This document shows, piece by piece, positions 1-12,749 of a stretch of 64,000 nucleotides of DNA. Made by a program: the position numbers and the translations under genes. The DNA is from Nautilus pompilius (lineage: Eukaryota; Mollusca; Cephalopoda; Nautilida; Nautilidae). Numbering within the stretch: the stretch's first letter is position 1; every line of letters starts with the position of its first letter. The notes under the pieces were generated by a model. That model searched no databases, was not told the origin of the DNA, and saw only the letters and a list, made by a program, of their open reading frames with translations. The stretch lies in assembly GCA_018389105.1 (NCBI GenBank), contig JACATO010001069.1:310001-374000 (forward strand), given 5' to 3'.

Positions 1-114
1 TTGTCTACTTCTGCGCCGAGCGAGTCCAAATTAGATGCTTATTAACAACTATCCACTTTCAGTAACATGGCAACTATTTACCAAGGATTTAAAAACACTA
101 TTTAACCAATATAT

Positions 115-3100
115 TATCTATCAACATTACTCGAACCTGGGAACCTTGTATAGGACGCGATAGCCTCCTAACCTCGTGTATCCAGTATATATATTATCGA
201 TGGACATTATTCGAACCTTGGTACCTTGAATAGGAGGCCATCACCTCCAAACCTCGTGTACCCAGTATACTATATTATCTATGAATAGTACTCGAACCTG
301 GGAACCTTGTATAGGACGCTATAGCCTCCTAACTTCGTGTACCCAGTATACTATATTATCTATGAACATTACACGAACCTGGGAACCTTGAATAGGGCGC
401 GATGGCCTCCTAACCTCGTGTACCCAGTATATATATTATCGATGAACATTATTCGAACCTTGGTACCTTGAATAGGAGGCCATCACCTCCTAACCTCGTG
501 TACCCAGTATACTATATTATCTATGAATAGTACTCGAACCTGGGAACCTTGTATAGACGCTATAGCCTCCTAACTTCGTGTACCCAGTATACTATATTAT
601 CTATGAACATTACACGAACCTGGGAACCTTGAATAGGGCGCGATGGCCTCCTAACCTCGTGTACCCAGTATATATATTATCGATGAACATTATTCGAACC
701 TTGGTACCTTGAATAGGAGGCCATCACCTCCTAACCTCGTGTACCCAGTATACTATATTATCTATGAATAGTACTCGAACCTGGGAACCTTGTATAGGAC
801 GCTATAGCCTCCTAACTTCGTGTACCCAGTATACTATATTATCTATGAACATTACACGAACCTGGGAACCTTGAATAGGGCGCGATGGCCTCCTAACCTC
901 GTGTACCCAGTATATATATTATCGATGAACATTATTCGAACCTTGGTACCTTGAATAGGAGGCCATCACCTCCTAACCTCGTGTACCCAGTATACTATAT
1001 TATCTATGAATAGTACTCGAACCTGGAACCTTGTATAGGACGCTATAGCCTCCTAACTTCGTGTACCCAGTATACTATATTATCTATGAATATTACACGA
1101 ACCTGGGAACCTTGAATAGGGCGCGATGGCCTCCTAACCTCGTGTACCCAGTATATATATTATCGATGAACATTATTCGAACCTTGGTACCTTGAATAGG
1201 AGGCCATCACCTCCTAACCTCGTGTACCCAGTATACTATATTATCTATGAATAGTACTCGAACCTGGGAACCTTGTATAGGACGCTATAGCCTCCTAACT
1301 TCGTGTACCCAGTATACTATATTATCTATGAACATTACACGAACCTGGGAACCTTGAATAGGGCGCGATGGCCTCCTAACCTCGTGTACCCAGTATATAT
1401 ATATCGATGAACATTATTCGAACCTTGGTACCTTGAATAGGAGGCCATCACCTCCTAACCTCGTGTACCCAGTATACTATATTATCTATGAATAGTACTC
1501 GAACCTGGGAACCTTGTATAGGACGCGATAGCCTCCTAACTTCGTGTACCCAGTATACTATATTATCTATATGAACATTACACGAACCTGGGAACCTTAA
1601 ATAGGGCGCGATGGCCTCCTAACCTCGTGTAACCCAGTATATATATTATCGATGAACATTATTCGAACCTTGGTACCTTGAATAGGAGGCCATCACCTCC
1701 TAACCTCGTGTACCCAGTATACTATATTATCTATGAATAGTACTCGAACCTGGGAACCTTGTATAGGACGCTATAGCCTCCTAACTTCGTGTACCCAGTA
1801 TACTATATTATCTATGAACATTACACGAACCTGGGAACCTTGAATAGGGCGCGATGGCCTCCTAACCTCGTGTACCCAGTATATATATTATCGATGAACA
1901 TTATTCGAACCTTGGTACTTTGAATAGGAGGCCATCACCTCCTAACCTCGTGTACCCAGTATACTATATTATCTATGAATAGTACTCGAACCTGGGAACC
2001 TTGTATAGGACGCGATAGCCTCCTAACTTCGTGTACCCAGTATACTATATTATCTATGAAACACTACACTAACCTGGGAACCTTGAATAGGGCGCGATGG
2101 CCTCCTAACCTCGTGTACCCAGTATATATATTATCGATGAACATTATTCGAACCTTGGTACCTTGAATAGGAGGCCATCACCTCCTAACCTCGTGTACCC
2201 AGTATACTATATTATCTATGAATAGTACTCGAACCTGGGAACCTTGTATAGGACGTTATAGCCTCCTAACTTCGTGTACCCAGTATACTATATTATCTAT
2301 GAACATTACACGAACCTGGGAACCTTGAATAGGGCGCGATGGCCTTCTAACCTCGTGTACCCAGTATATATATTATCGATGAACATTATTCGAACCTTGG
2401 TACTTTGAATAGGAGGCCATCACCTCCTAACCTCGTGTACCCAGTATACTATATTATCTATGAATAGTACTCGAACCTGGGAACCTTGTATAGGACGCGA
2501 TAGCCTCCTAACTTCGTGTACCCAGTATACTATTTATCTATGAACACTACACTAACCTGGGAACCTTGAATAGGGCGCGATGGCCTCCTAACCTCGTGTA
2601 CCCAGTATATATATTATCGATGAACATTATTCGAACCTTGGTACCTTGAATAGGAGGCCATCACCTCCTAACCTCGTGTACCCAGTATACTATATTATCT
2701 ATGAATAGTACTCGAACCTGGGAACCTTGTATAGGACGCTATAGCCTCCTAACTTCGTGTACCCAGTATACTATATTATCTATGAACACTACACTAACCT
2801 GGGAACCTTGAATAGGGCGCGATGGCCTCCTAACCTCGTGTACCCAGTATATATATTATCGATGAACATTATTCGAACCTTGGTACCTTGAATAGGAGGC
2901 CATCACCTCCTAACCTCGTGTACCCAGTATACTATATTATCTATGAACACTACACTAACCTGGGAACCTTGAATAGGACGCGATAGCCTCCTAACCTCGT
3001 GTACCCAGTATATATATATTATCGATGAACATTATTCGAACCTTGGTACCTTGAATAGGAGGCCATCACCTCCTAACCTCGTGTACCCAGTATACTATAT

Positions 3101-6100
3101 TATCTATGAATAGTACTCGAACCTGGGAACCTTGTATAGGACGCGATAGCCTCCTAACTTCGTGTACCCAGTATACTATATTATCTATGAACACTACACT
3201 AACCTGGGAACCTTGAATAGGGCGCGATGGCCTCCTAACCTCGTGTACCCAGTATATATATTATCGATGAACATTATTCGAACCTTGGTACCTTGAATAG
3301 GAGGCCATCACCTCCTAACCTCGTGTACCCAGTATACTATATTATCTATGAATAGTACTCGAACCTGGGAACCTTGTATAGGACGCTATAGCCTCCTAAC
3401 TTCGTGTACCCAGTATACTATATTATCTATGAACACTACACTAACCTGGGAACCTTGAATAGGGCGCGATGGCCTCCTAACCTCGTGTACCCAGTATATA
3501 TATTATCGATGAACATTATTCGAACCTTGGTACCTTGAATAGGAGGCCATCACCTCCTAACCTCGTGTACCCAGTATACTATATTATCTATGAATAGTAC
3601 TCGAACCTGGGAACCTTGTATAGGACGCTATAGCCTCCTAACTTCGTGTACCCAGTATACTATATTATCTATGAACACTACACTAACCTGGGAACCTTGA
3701 ATAGGGCGCGATGGCCTCCTAACCTCGTGTACCCAGTATATATATTATCGATGAACATTATTCGAACCTTGGTACCTTGAATAGGAGGCCATCACCTCCT
3801 AACCTCGTGTACCCAGTATACTATATTATCTATGAATAGTACTCGAACCTGGGAACCTTGTATAGGACGCTATAGCCTCCTAACTTCGTGTACCCAGTAT
3901 ACTATATTATCTATGAACATTACACGAACCTGGGAACCTTGAATAGGGCGCGATGGCCTCCTAACCTCGTGTACCCAGTATATATATTATCGATGAACAT
4001 TATTCGAACCTTGGTACTTTGAATAGGAGGCCATCACCTCCCTAACCTCGTGTACCCAGTATACTATATTATCTATGAATAGTACTCGAACCTGGGAACC
4101 TTGTATAGGACGCGATAGCCTCCTAACTTCGTGTACCCAGTATACTATATTATCTATGAACACTACACTAACCTGGGAACCTTGAATAGGGCGCGATGGC
4201 CTCCTAACCTCGTGTACCCAGTATATATATTATCGATGAACATTATTCGAACCTTGGTACCTTGAATAGGAGGCCATCACCTCCTAACCTCGTGTACCCA
4301 GTATACTATATTATCTATGAATAGTACTCGAACCTGGGAACCTTGTATAGGACGCTATAGCCTCCTAACTTCGTGTACCCAGTATACTATATTATCTATG
4401 AACACTACACTAACCTGGGAACCTTGAATAGGGCGCGATGGCCTCCTAACCTCGTGTACCCAGTATATATATTATCGATGAACATTATTCGAACCTTGGT
4501 ACCTTGAATAGGAGGCCATCACCTCCTAACCTCGTGTACCCAGTATACTATATTATCTATGAATAGTACTCGAACCTGGGAACCTTGTATAGGACGCTAT
4601 AGCCTCCTAACTTCGTGTACCCAGTATACTATATTATCTATGAACATTACACGAACCTGGGAACCTTGAATAGGGCGCGATGGCCTCCTAACCTCGTGTA
4701 CCCAGTATATATATTATCGATGAACATTATTCGAACCTTGGTACTTTTAATAGGAGGCCATCACCTCCTAACCTCGTGTACCCAGTATACTATATTATCT
4801 ATGAATAGTACTCGAACCTGGGAACCTTGTATAGGACGCGATAGCCTCCTAACTTCGTGTACCCAGTATACTATATTATCTATGAACACTACACTAACCT
4901 GGGAACCTTGAATAGGGCGCGATGGCCTCCTAACCTCGTGTACCCAGTATATATATTATCGATGAACATTATTCGAACCTTGGTACCTTGAATAGGAGGC
5001 CATCACCTCCTAACCTCGTGTACCCAGTATACTATATTATCTATGAATAGTACTCGAACCTGGGAACCTTGTATAGGACGCTATAGCCTCCTAACTTCGT
5101 GTACCCAGTATACTATATTATCTATGAACACTACACTAACCTGGGAACCTTGAATAGGGCGCGATGGCCTCCTAACCTCGTGTACCCAGTATATATATTA
5201 TCGATGAACATTATTCGAACCTTGGTACCTTGAATAGGAGGCCATCACCTCCTAACCTCGTGTACCCAGTATACTATATTATCTATGAATAGTACTCGAA
5301 CCTGGGAACCTTGTATAGGACGCTATAGCCTCCTAACTTCGTGTACCCAGTATACTATATTATCTATGAACATTACACTAACCTGGGAACCTTGAATAGG
5401 GCGCGATGGCCTCCTAACCTCGTGTACCCAGTATATATATTATCGATGAACATTATTCGAACCTTGGTACCTTGAATAGGAGGCCATCACCTCCTAACCT
5501 CGTGTACCCAGTATACCTATATTATCTATGAATAGTACTCGAACCTGGGTAACCTTGTATAGGACGCGATAGCCTCCTAACTTCGTGTACCCAGTATACT
5601 ATATTATCTATGAACATTACACGAACCTGGGAACCTTGAATAGGGCGCGATTGCCTCCTAACCTCGTGTACCCAGTATTATATTATCGATGAACATTATT
5701 CGAACCTTGGTACCTTGAATAGGAGGCCATCACCTCCTAACCTCGTGTTACCCAGTATACTATATTATCTATGAATAGTACTCGAACCTGGAACCTTGTA
5801 TAGGACGCTATAGCCTCCTAACTTCGTGTACCCAGTTATACTATATTATCTATGAACATACACGAACCTGGGAACCTTGAATAGGGCGCGATGGCTCCTA
5901 ACCTCGTGTACCTAGTTATATTATTATCGATGAACATTATTCGAACCTTGGTACTTGAATAGGAGGCCCATCACCTCCTATCCTCGTGTACCCCGTATAC
6001 TATATTATCTATGAACATTTTTCGAACCTTGGTACCTTGAATAGGAGGCCATCACCTACCTAACTTCGTGTCCCCAGTATACTATATTATCTATGAACAT

Positions 6101-6290
6101 TACACGAACCTGGGAACCTTGATTGGAAGCGATTACCTCCTATCCTGGAATACCTAATATACTATCTTATCGATGAATATTATTCGAACCTGGCTACCTT
6201 GAATAGGACACGATGGCCTCCTAACCTCGTGTACCCAGTATACTATACTATCTATTGACATTACACCTTCCTGGGATCCTTGTATTTGGA
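115..6290. repeat. Satellite array, 242-bp higher-order repeat made of three 80/81-bp monomers
   Basis: Nearly the whole of this stretch is one tandem array. Successive copies of the marker atgaatagtactcg start at 281, 523, 764, 1006, 1247 and 1488, giving a period of 241-242 bp. Inside each period the core cgaacct recurs at spacings of 81, 80 and 81 bp, so the unit is a trimer A-B-C. A carries tataggacgctatagcctcc, B carries aatagggcgcgatggcctcc, C carries aataggaggccatcacctcc, and all share cctcgtgtacccagtat or a close variant. I count 23 A monomers. The left edge is abrupt near 115; the right edge decays over 5500-6290. Short open frames inside the array are by-products of the repeat and not genes. 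Nothing identifies it as centromeric or otherwise functional. Confidence 0.97.
2925..3110. repeat. Dimeric variant unit inside the satellite (A monomer lost)
   Basis: Between the A monomers near 2700 and 3107 the spacing is about 407 bp instead of 484. Here a C monomer is followed directly by a B-type monomer that carries the A-like core ggacgcgatagcctcc, then C. This is what an unequal exchange between A and B monomers would leave. Confidence 0.8.
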
Positions 6291-6975
6291 GTAACAATGT
6301 CTTGCCTTCGTGTCTTATTGTACTATTAATATATACTATAGTTCATATTAAATTCTATTTAATTACTTAAATTAAGTTTGTTTGCATGTTTTATTAAAAC
6401 AAACTGTTATATTATTTGTTATTAGGTTTGCAATATAGTATAAAAAGTTAAATAATATTTAGCCTTTTTTATTATCTCATTTTTTACCATATTTGTAGAA
6501 CGGTTCGTTTTTGATCGAAAACAGGAAAACTAAAACTAATTCGAAAGCTAAAGGCTTCAGCTTAGATTTGGCTGAATCTAAGTTTGGAAATGGATGATCA
6601 GAAGAGTGGACGCCCAGATGGAATCATTAACTGTGTTACCGTTTGTAGAAAGAATCTATAATTTCTCCTTTTTCCCAGGTATTAAAAAATGACATCCGTT
6701 CATTTAGTACTCGTTTAAAAAGTGAGATGATTAGAGATGCGTTTTATCTTTCTTTTGTCTTACATTTATTATTGATGCTGGATTTATCTCGAACTAAGCG
6801 ATTATGTGGTACTGTAGCAAATTATCCGTCCGTGCTGACCATCTTATTTTCTTTCGAAAAGTCCAGAATCTATAAGGCATATACCACATGAAAGCTAATA
6901 TAACCCTGTTTTCATTAGAAATTCATGCGAAAAAAATTCTTTCGAAGTTTATACTAATAATAATAATAATAATAA

Positions 6976-7008
<33 letters not shown>

Positions 7009-7300
7009 CCCCATCTTTCCTAAATTGTTGTTGTTTCTTCACCTCTCTCCCAATTCCAAGACCACGATTCACCGATTAGAACAGTTCTGAAAATGGATTT
7101 TTTAATAGAGAGAACTCGGGAAATCATGCGGCTAATTTTCGTTTGAGCGGAGAATAGCAGTGGTTACAAAAGTTCTATTTAAAAAAATATAATTTCCATC
7201 TAATTACTAGTGAGCTGAAAAATTACAATTTTCCTGGAACAGTTCTCCATATACGAATTTTCGTTACCATTACAAACTTTCTAGTTAATATTCCAGTAAA
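6291..7300. other. AT-rich stretch without a recognisable gene
   Basis: This follows the decayed edge of the satellite. I see no conserved coding segment on either strand, only an AAT microsatellite at 6953-7007. Confidence 0.6.
6953..7007. repeat. (AAT)n microsatellite
   Basis: About 18 AAT/TAA units with one interruption (aag). The poly-isoleucine open frame that crosses it is an artefact. Confidence 0.95.
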
Positions 7301-8000
7301 ACTCTAAGGTGATGAACTGTTGTTGTGCACAATATTAGGTTTACGCGCTAGTGAAGTAGCAGGGGTCTTTATTGTGGACAAACGCATGCGAAGATTATCG
7401 GGAGACGGAAAAAAATCCGGGAGACAGAGGTTAGATCAATACGCAATATGTTACCAAGCGACCAGATACAACTGCTTTCTGTGTGCGATCGTTTAGATAT
7501 TCGTTACCAATCTGTTATACCTTCGTCTGGTCTACTAGTCGGGTTTGGTTTAACGTGTTTGATGTTGTTTCGGTCGTTAGGTGTTTTGTTTTGTTTTGGT
7601 TTGCGGGGAACGGGGGTTGTGGGCGCACTCTTCCTTTTACTTTCTCTAATAAAACAAACGATCGGTTACGTAAGGCGTAGCTATAGTTCACTCTACAGTA
7701 GCCGGGTAGAGAAGTCAAGTGCCCCCACGTCACGGCGTCCACACTGCAGTGCGCGAATATCCGCACGAATACGACCGACGTTGTCTCCGATGATGATGAT
7801 GATGATGATGCAAAGACCAATCCGATCGAAGGATGCGATTTAAAATTTCTCGCTGAGAATGTGCGCGTATTCATAGTAAAAACTAAATATTTTCGCTGAG
7901 TAAAACAGTTGCACAAATGATTGTTAGTGGGGTGAAGAACTTTATGTGGCCGTGTCCTCAGCCATTACGAGGGGTGAACGATTTGGTTTAACCCTCTTCA
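7300..8000. other. CpG-richer patch, no gene recognised
   Basis: CpG dinucleotides (cgcatgcg, gatcgt, cgcgaatatccgc, acgaccgacg) are clearly denser here than in the surrounding AT-rich DNA. Open frames of about 130 codons exist on both strands (7448-7843 plus, 7515-7916 minus), but neither shows a domain I recognise and both run through a GAT microsatellite. It could be a promoter or a 5' exon of an unrecognised gene; the sequence does not decide. Confidence 0.35.
7789..7810. repeat. (GAT)n microsatellite
   Basis: Seven consecutive GAT units. They give the runs of Met or Ser seen in overlapping open frames. Confidence 0.95.
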
Positions 8001-8717
8001 AACCAGATTTAAAGCACGAGTCAAACTGTTTTAATTGAATCACGACGTTCATAACATGAATGACAGAAACTTATATAAAGAAGGACAAGCACTCCAGCTG
8101 TCGAATATTTCCTGTTTCAACTTTAAAAATGGAAAATTTTCTTGTTAAAATAAAATATGATTCTTTAGATGTATTCTTTGTCTTGTTATTGTGGCCTATT
8201 AAAAAATCTCGTCTAAAACGTTTAACCCATGTATGTTTTTATCTTGTATAACTTTTTACCAAATAAAATAACCGTAGCCACTACATTTGTCGTTTACCAC
8301 GATATATACATTGTACGGTTTTGTTTTGTACAACATTCCAGTTGATTTTTAAATGATAGACCAAGGGACGTAATCCCAAATTGTTTTTTTTTGGATGAGT
8401 TATTGTTCTACTCCACTGTAATGCGTTTTTTTTATAATTCTTAAGAATAATAACAGAAAATATGTTGATACATTCTAACCTGTCACCTCACGCTTTAAAA
8501 TTTTTCTTTAAACGCTCGTTATATTTAACAATTTTTTGAAATATCTCCACAATATGTAGGCGCTAATAAATTATGCAAAGCAGTTTTTTTCTATTTAGCA
8601 ATTTTTTTGTTTAATGATTATAACACGTGACTTTTAAATACTCCTGAGTGGGAAATTTACACGAGCATTTATTCGTATTATGTGGTATTATTTTGTACAG
8701 TAATTTAAATGTGAAAA

Positions 8718-8757
<40 letters not shown>

Positions 8758-9199
8758 TCTTTTGTTGGCATATTTCATTTTCAACATTAATTTTTTTACT
8801 AAAATTTTTAATTTATAGGAGCAGATTAGGATTATTTACGAACAAGATAAACTGTGTGTATTATCCTAAATACTGGTTATTGGTGAAGGTGACCCTTTAA
8901 CGGGATGTTACTATTAAATAAAGGGAGGTAATTAATAGCGTTTGGAAAACTGGAATATAATTCACATTAACGAAGAGATCAAATATCTAAGACTTCATTC
9001 TAACAAAACGCAACTGAAATCCTTCTTATAAATAACACATTTACCTTAATTTCCTAACTTTCAGCAAATTCAAAAATATATATATACTGAAAACCCAACT
9101 CCCTCGCAAAAAAGACAACCGAAAACTTCCATTTTCTAGGTCAGCGGATATTTCGTATTGAGATAAGCCTTTGGAAGTTAAGTTAATCGTCTGCTTGAA
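8001..9199. other. AT-rich stretch without a recognisable gene
   Basis: No coding segment can be supported. The only structure I see is the ATT microsatellite at 8719-8757. Confidence 0.55.
8719..8757. repeat. (ATT)n microsatellite
   Basis: About 13 uninterrupted ATT units. Confidence 0.95.
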
Positions 9200-9950
9200 C
9201 TTTGGTTGTCTTGATCTAACTGAAGGCGATTCTTGACCATTAACTAGGTCGGCCTGACATCCGACCGTGGGGGTCTCGCGCATTCTGGAGCGGTAACGAG
9301 AGCGGGTCGAGCATCCATACCATATCAGGTTATCAAAGTGAGCGGTATGATTTCACGTCACAGAGCCGACTACCAAATCGAGCCAAGGGGAAGGGAGGAT
9401 CGTGGAAAATTACTATGAAATAAAATAGTTTAAAAATAGTCGGCTGCAGCTTCAGATTTTTGACATTTCTAAATCGCATATTGTTCGAGTGAGTTGGCCT
9501 GATATTACACGTAGCTTCAATGGATCCTACAGTCACAGCAGTTTATTACGTATATTATTTCAGAGAGAGAGAGAGGGGGGGATATAAATTATCGCGCTTC
9601 TAGTAACTGAACACTTCGCCTGTCAGGGTTAGTTTGATACAAAAACCTGGTCGGGATGCGTATTTTCGTGAATGAGCAGCTCTCGGACAGCGGAGTAGAA
9701 GTCGCGTGACTGGCTTATTTATCGCCCATGAAATATTATCTCACTTTCGATTTAAGGCGTGTCCGGCAGATTTCGCCAGATATCTTCTCGATAGGATATC
9801 CGCCCGACCGGCTGATGAAGAGCAGGCAGCCACCCCCAGGGAAGTAGTTTAATAAAAGAACAGTTAACATTTCGTAGCGGAGGGGTGTGTGTGACAGTTT
9901 AGTTGGTGTGGTAGACTTCAGCGTCCTTTCTTTCCAATCAAAGGTCAGCT
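9200..9950. other. Second CpG-richer patch with a (GA)n/G-run
   Basis: CpG is again raised (gaccgtgggggtctcgcgc, ggtaacgagagcgggtcgagc, ggatatccgcccgaccggc). A (GA)n tract at 9562-9575 runs into seven Gs. No coding segment is recognised. Like 7300-8000 it could be promoter DNA, but no core-promoter element or neighbouring first exon supports that. Confidence 0.35.
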
Positions 9951-12300
9951 GGGACGTGACTGATTTAAATCTAAATTTGCTAGAAAGTTTCTAGGTTTTA
10001 TATTTGAAAGGAAATGTATTCGAATTATACTCGGCTAGTTTGGGTACCAGATCTTTGTGAAAAAAAAGCGGACAAGGCTTTCAAAATGATTTCGATATTT
10101 TATTATCAAACTCACCCATGGCAATAAAAAAAAGAAAATTAAATAGCTGTGCTAAAATTACCAGTTATAACTGATAATATTATTGGAAAATAAAATCGTT
10201 TTCCCGCCTTTATAATCTATAATGGATTTTTTGGCAACCCTGACCCAGTTTTTCTTTCTCGTAACGCCTTTGAAAACGTTAAGTAACATTATTAGAAACC
10301 ACCAACATGCTTTCATTTGTTTTTAAATAATACGTTAATCATATATCAGGCTGTTCTTTTAGGTTATAGGCTATTAAAATTAAATTTTATACTTCTCAAA
10401 TACATCTAAGAACTAACTTAATTTTATTCTGATTTGTTGAGAATTAATTTGAGAATCTTTATAAACTTCTGAGGGGTTTCACTATCTAATAAACCATTGA
10501 ACACTTTAGATGCTGAAAGTTTCTTTTTGTTCAGATTGCTGTGAAACCAAAATGGTAATAAGGTTAACTGCACTGAAATGAAGTTGATTTAGCCAGGCAC
10601 CACGCAAGAGACCACTGCAGCTGTCAGAGAGGCCCCTAGAAATCATTTTTTTCCAGAACATTCCCTTTCCAAGGTTTGTGTAGTGAGGCTGCATCATCAA
10701 CGCAGTTATCAGTCACCTCACAGCTGGAGAATACATTCATAAAGCATATTAGATGATGTAATCACTGAAAATGGCTAGTATGTAGAAGTTGAAGGGCTCA
10801 TGGCTACATAACTCAAAAACTAATCGCATTAACTACATAAGATAAACAAAAGATAAAGTACTGAAATAAATTGCATTAAACTACTCAAGACTAAGTAACA
10901 CAATGCAGAAGCATAATTCTGATTAAAACAAATGCAAATTTATTTTTTTTTATAAATTAACAGTGTAATTTCAATGAAAGCTGCTTGAGTGAATGAAAAT
11001 AGAAATATTCTACCCTGGACACAGAACTAGGGTTACTGTATAGTGATTAGGATACACTATCCAAATTATTACAGCTGACTAAATCAGATTACCATTGCAG
11101 ACTACTTACGCATAGGTCTAGAAGCAGCAATAAATACAGTCAGCACATGAACCCTATCTTATGGAAAACACCCTCCACAAATGTAGTAAAAAAAGATTTT
11201 TTAATGCATGTTCACTGGCTATGGCATACTCACAAAAATCTACTCTATTTCTTGAACCAAGCAAAGGTTAACCATATACAAACTGCAAATTGCATAGCTA
11301 ATAGGCTAAATGTATGCATTCTACCCACACAAAAAAAAGAATTTGCTAGCAGATGTCTGTCCAGCCAGCCAGCAAAATCCCTCTTCACCAGGCAGCTCCA
11401 TGCCAATCTCCTTCAAACTTACTCAAGTAATGTTTTGAGGAGAGAAGGCTAAGTTTGGATTCCTCTAACAGTGGCATCAGAGTACTACGCCACTCGTACT
11501 AAGCAGTAAAGTCTCTAAGGTGGCAGGCCTCCCAGTTATCATTCCAAGTCCCCTCCCTAATCTCAATCTAAACTAGGTACCTCTGACCAAAATGTGCACT
11601 CTAACCCTGACAATGCCAACCACTGCAATTCACATTATCCACCAGGTTCTCTGCTCTTTCCTCCATCTCTTCAACATGCAGAAGACAGAAATACCAACTC
11701 AAAGCATGACTGACAAACATCTGATCATATATGCGGATCTGCTAGATAAAGTCCACACAACCAGAGAATCACTGTCCAAACCCCAGCGTTAACTGTTCAC
11801 AGCATCAAACCAAAGATGCTGAAAACACACTCGCATCAATCACTCCACTTGTGACAAAAGTTACTAACTCACTTACAGACATTGCAGGGAGTTCTATAGC
11901 AAAACACCTAAGGGTCTTATAAGAAATTGTTTCATTCCTCAACACAATTTGACCAAATTAGTCAGTTTATTTCAAGTGTTTTTCACATCTTTTCAAATTT
12001 CTATTTTTTTTTAGAAAAAAATTAAATCAATATAGTCCGAATCTTATACTAATGGTCGTAATAACCAAAGTGATCACTGGTAGGTTGTGTAAGATAACTT
12101 CAAATTACAAAATTGCTTAAATCTAGTTTTAGTTTTAAATTCACTCAAGGTATCTTTTATATAAAGCAGCTATTTAGTCAATCCAATACACCAACTCATT
12201 TTTTTATAGTTCTTCTTAGCAGCTAGCTTGTGCAAGGACCTCCAATGTAGAGAAATAGCACACGCAGTGTATAACACTGCCATGCAACAATTCTGCTCAT
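9951..12300. other. No gene recognised
   Basis: AT-rich DNA. The open frames at 11147-11452 and 11592-11792 (plus) match no family I recognise and lack splice context. The right part may overlap the 3' flank of cyclophilin copy 1. Confidence 0.5.
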
Positions 12301-12612
12301 AATGCAGCCCTAACCAATAAGAGTTTTTCATAATGGAAAATAAAATTTTTGACTTCTATCGTCACTTTTGGGAACTAAGCACAGTCCAATCCAGATTATC
12401 AAACTGAACAAACAGTCAGTTGCAACATTTTTATTTTTTATTTTTTTTGATGTCATCTTACATTTGGTAGGATAAACATTACTGACAAAAAAAGTGACAA
12501 CATATTGCATTCTTAGGCTGCTGTAAGTAACAGCAGGAGAATGAATATAGTTCACTCTGGTCAGATAGCAGAAAGGGCAGTGAAACTGCATATTGTCACA
12601 TTCATTTACAAT

Positions 12613-12618
12613 TTTATT
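12613..12618 (-). other. Poly(A) signal candidate of cyclophilin copy 1
   Basis: The minus strand reads AATAAA about 130 nt past the canonical-frame stop. A second AATAAA lies at 12435-12430. The open frame at 12666-12328 on this strand is probably 3' UTR. Confidence 0.45.
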
Positions 12619-12749
12619 TAAAAAAACAAAACAAAAAAAAACACATTCCTCAACTTTTAGAAGCATACATTTTAAAAATTAAAAAAAAATGTTCACATTA
12701 GAAAGTTAATTAAACCAGGTTAATTAACTGAAGCATTACATCCAGCAAT

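Noticed and set aside
4615-4911. 98-codon open frame, and a similar one at 1975-2166
   Set aside because: They arise from the satellite period and would be repeated or broken in every unit; no coding signal.
115-6290. CRISPR-like array
   Set aside because: The repeats are contiguous 80-bp monomers with no unique spacers, and the DNA is animal; this is a satellite.
7448-7916. Overlapping open frames of about 130 codons on both strands
   Set aside because: No recognisable domain, low-complexity runs from the GAT repeat, and both strands open at once; chance is likelier than a gene.
12328-12666. 112-codon open frame on the minus strand
   Set aside because: It lies directly after the cyclophilin copy 1 stop and spans AATAAA signals, so it is best read as 3' UTR.
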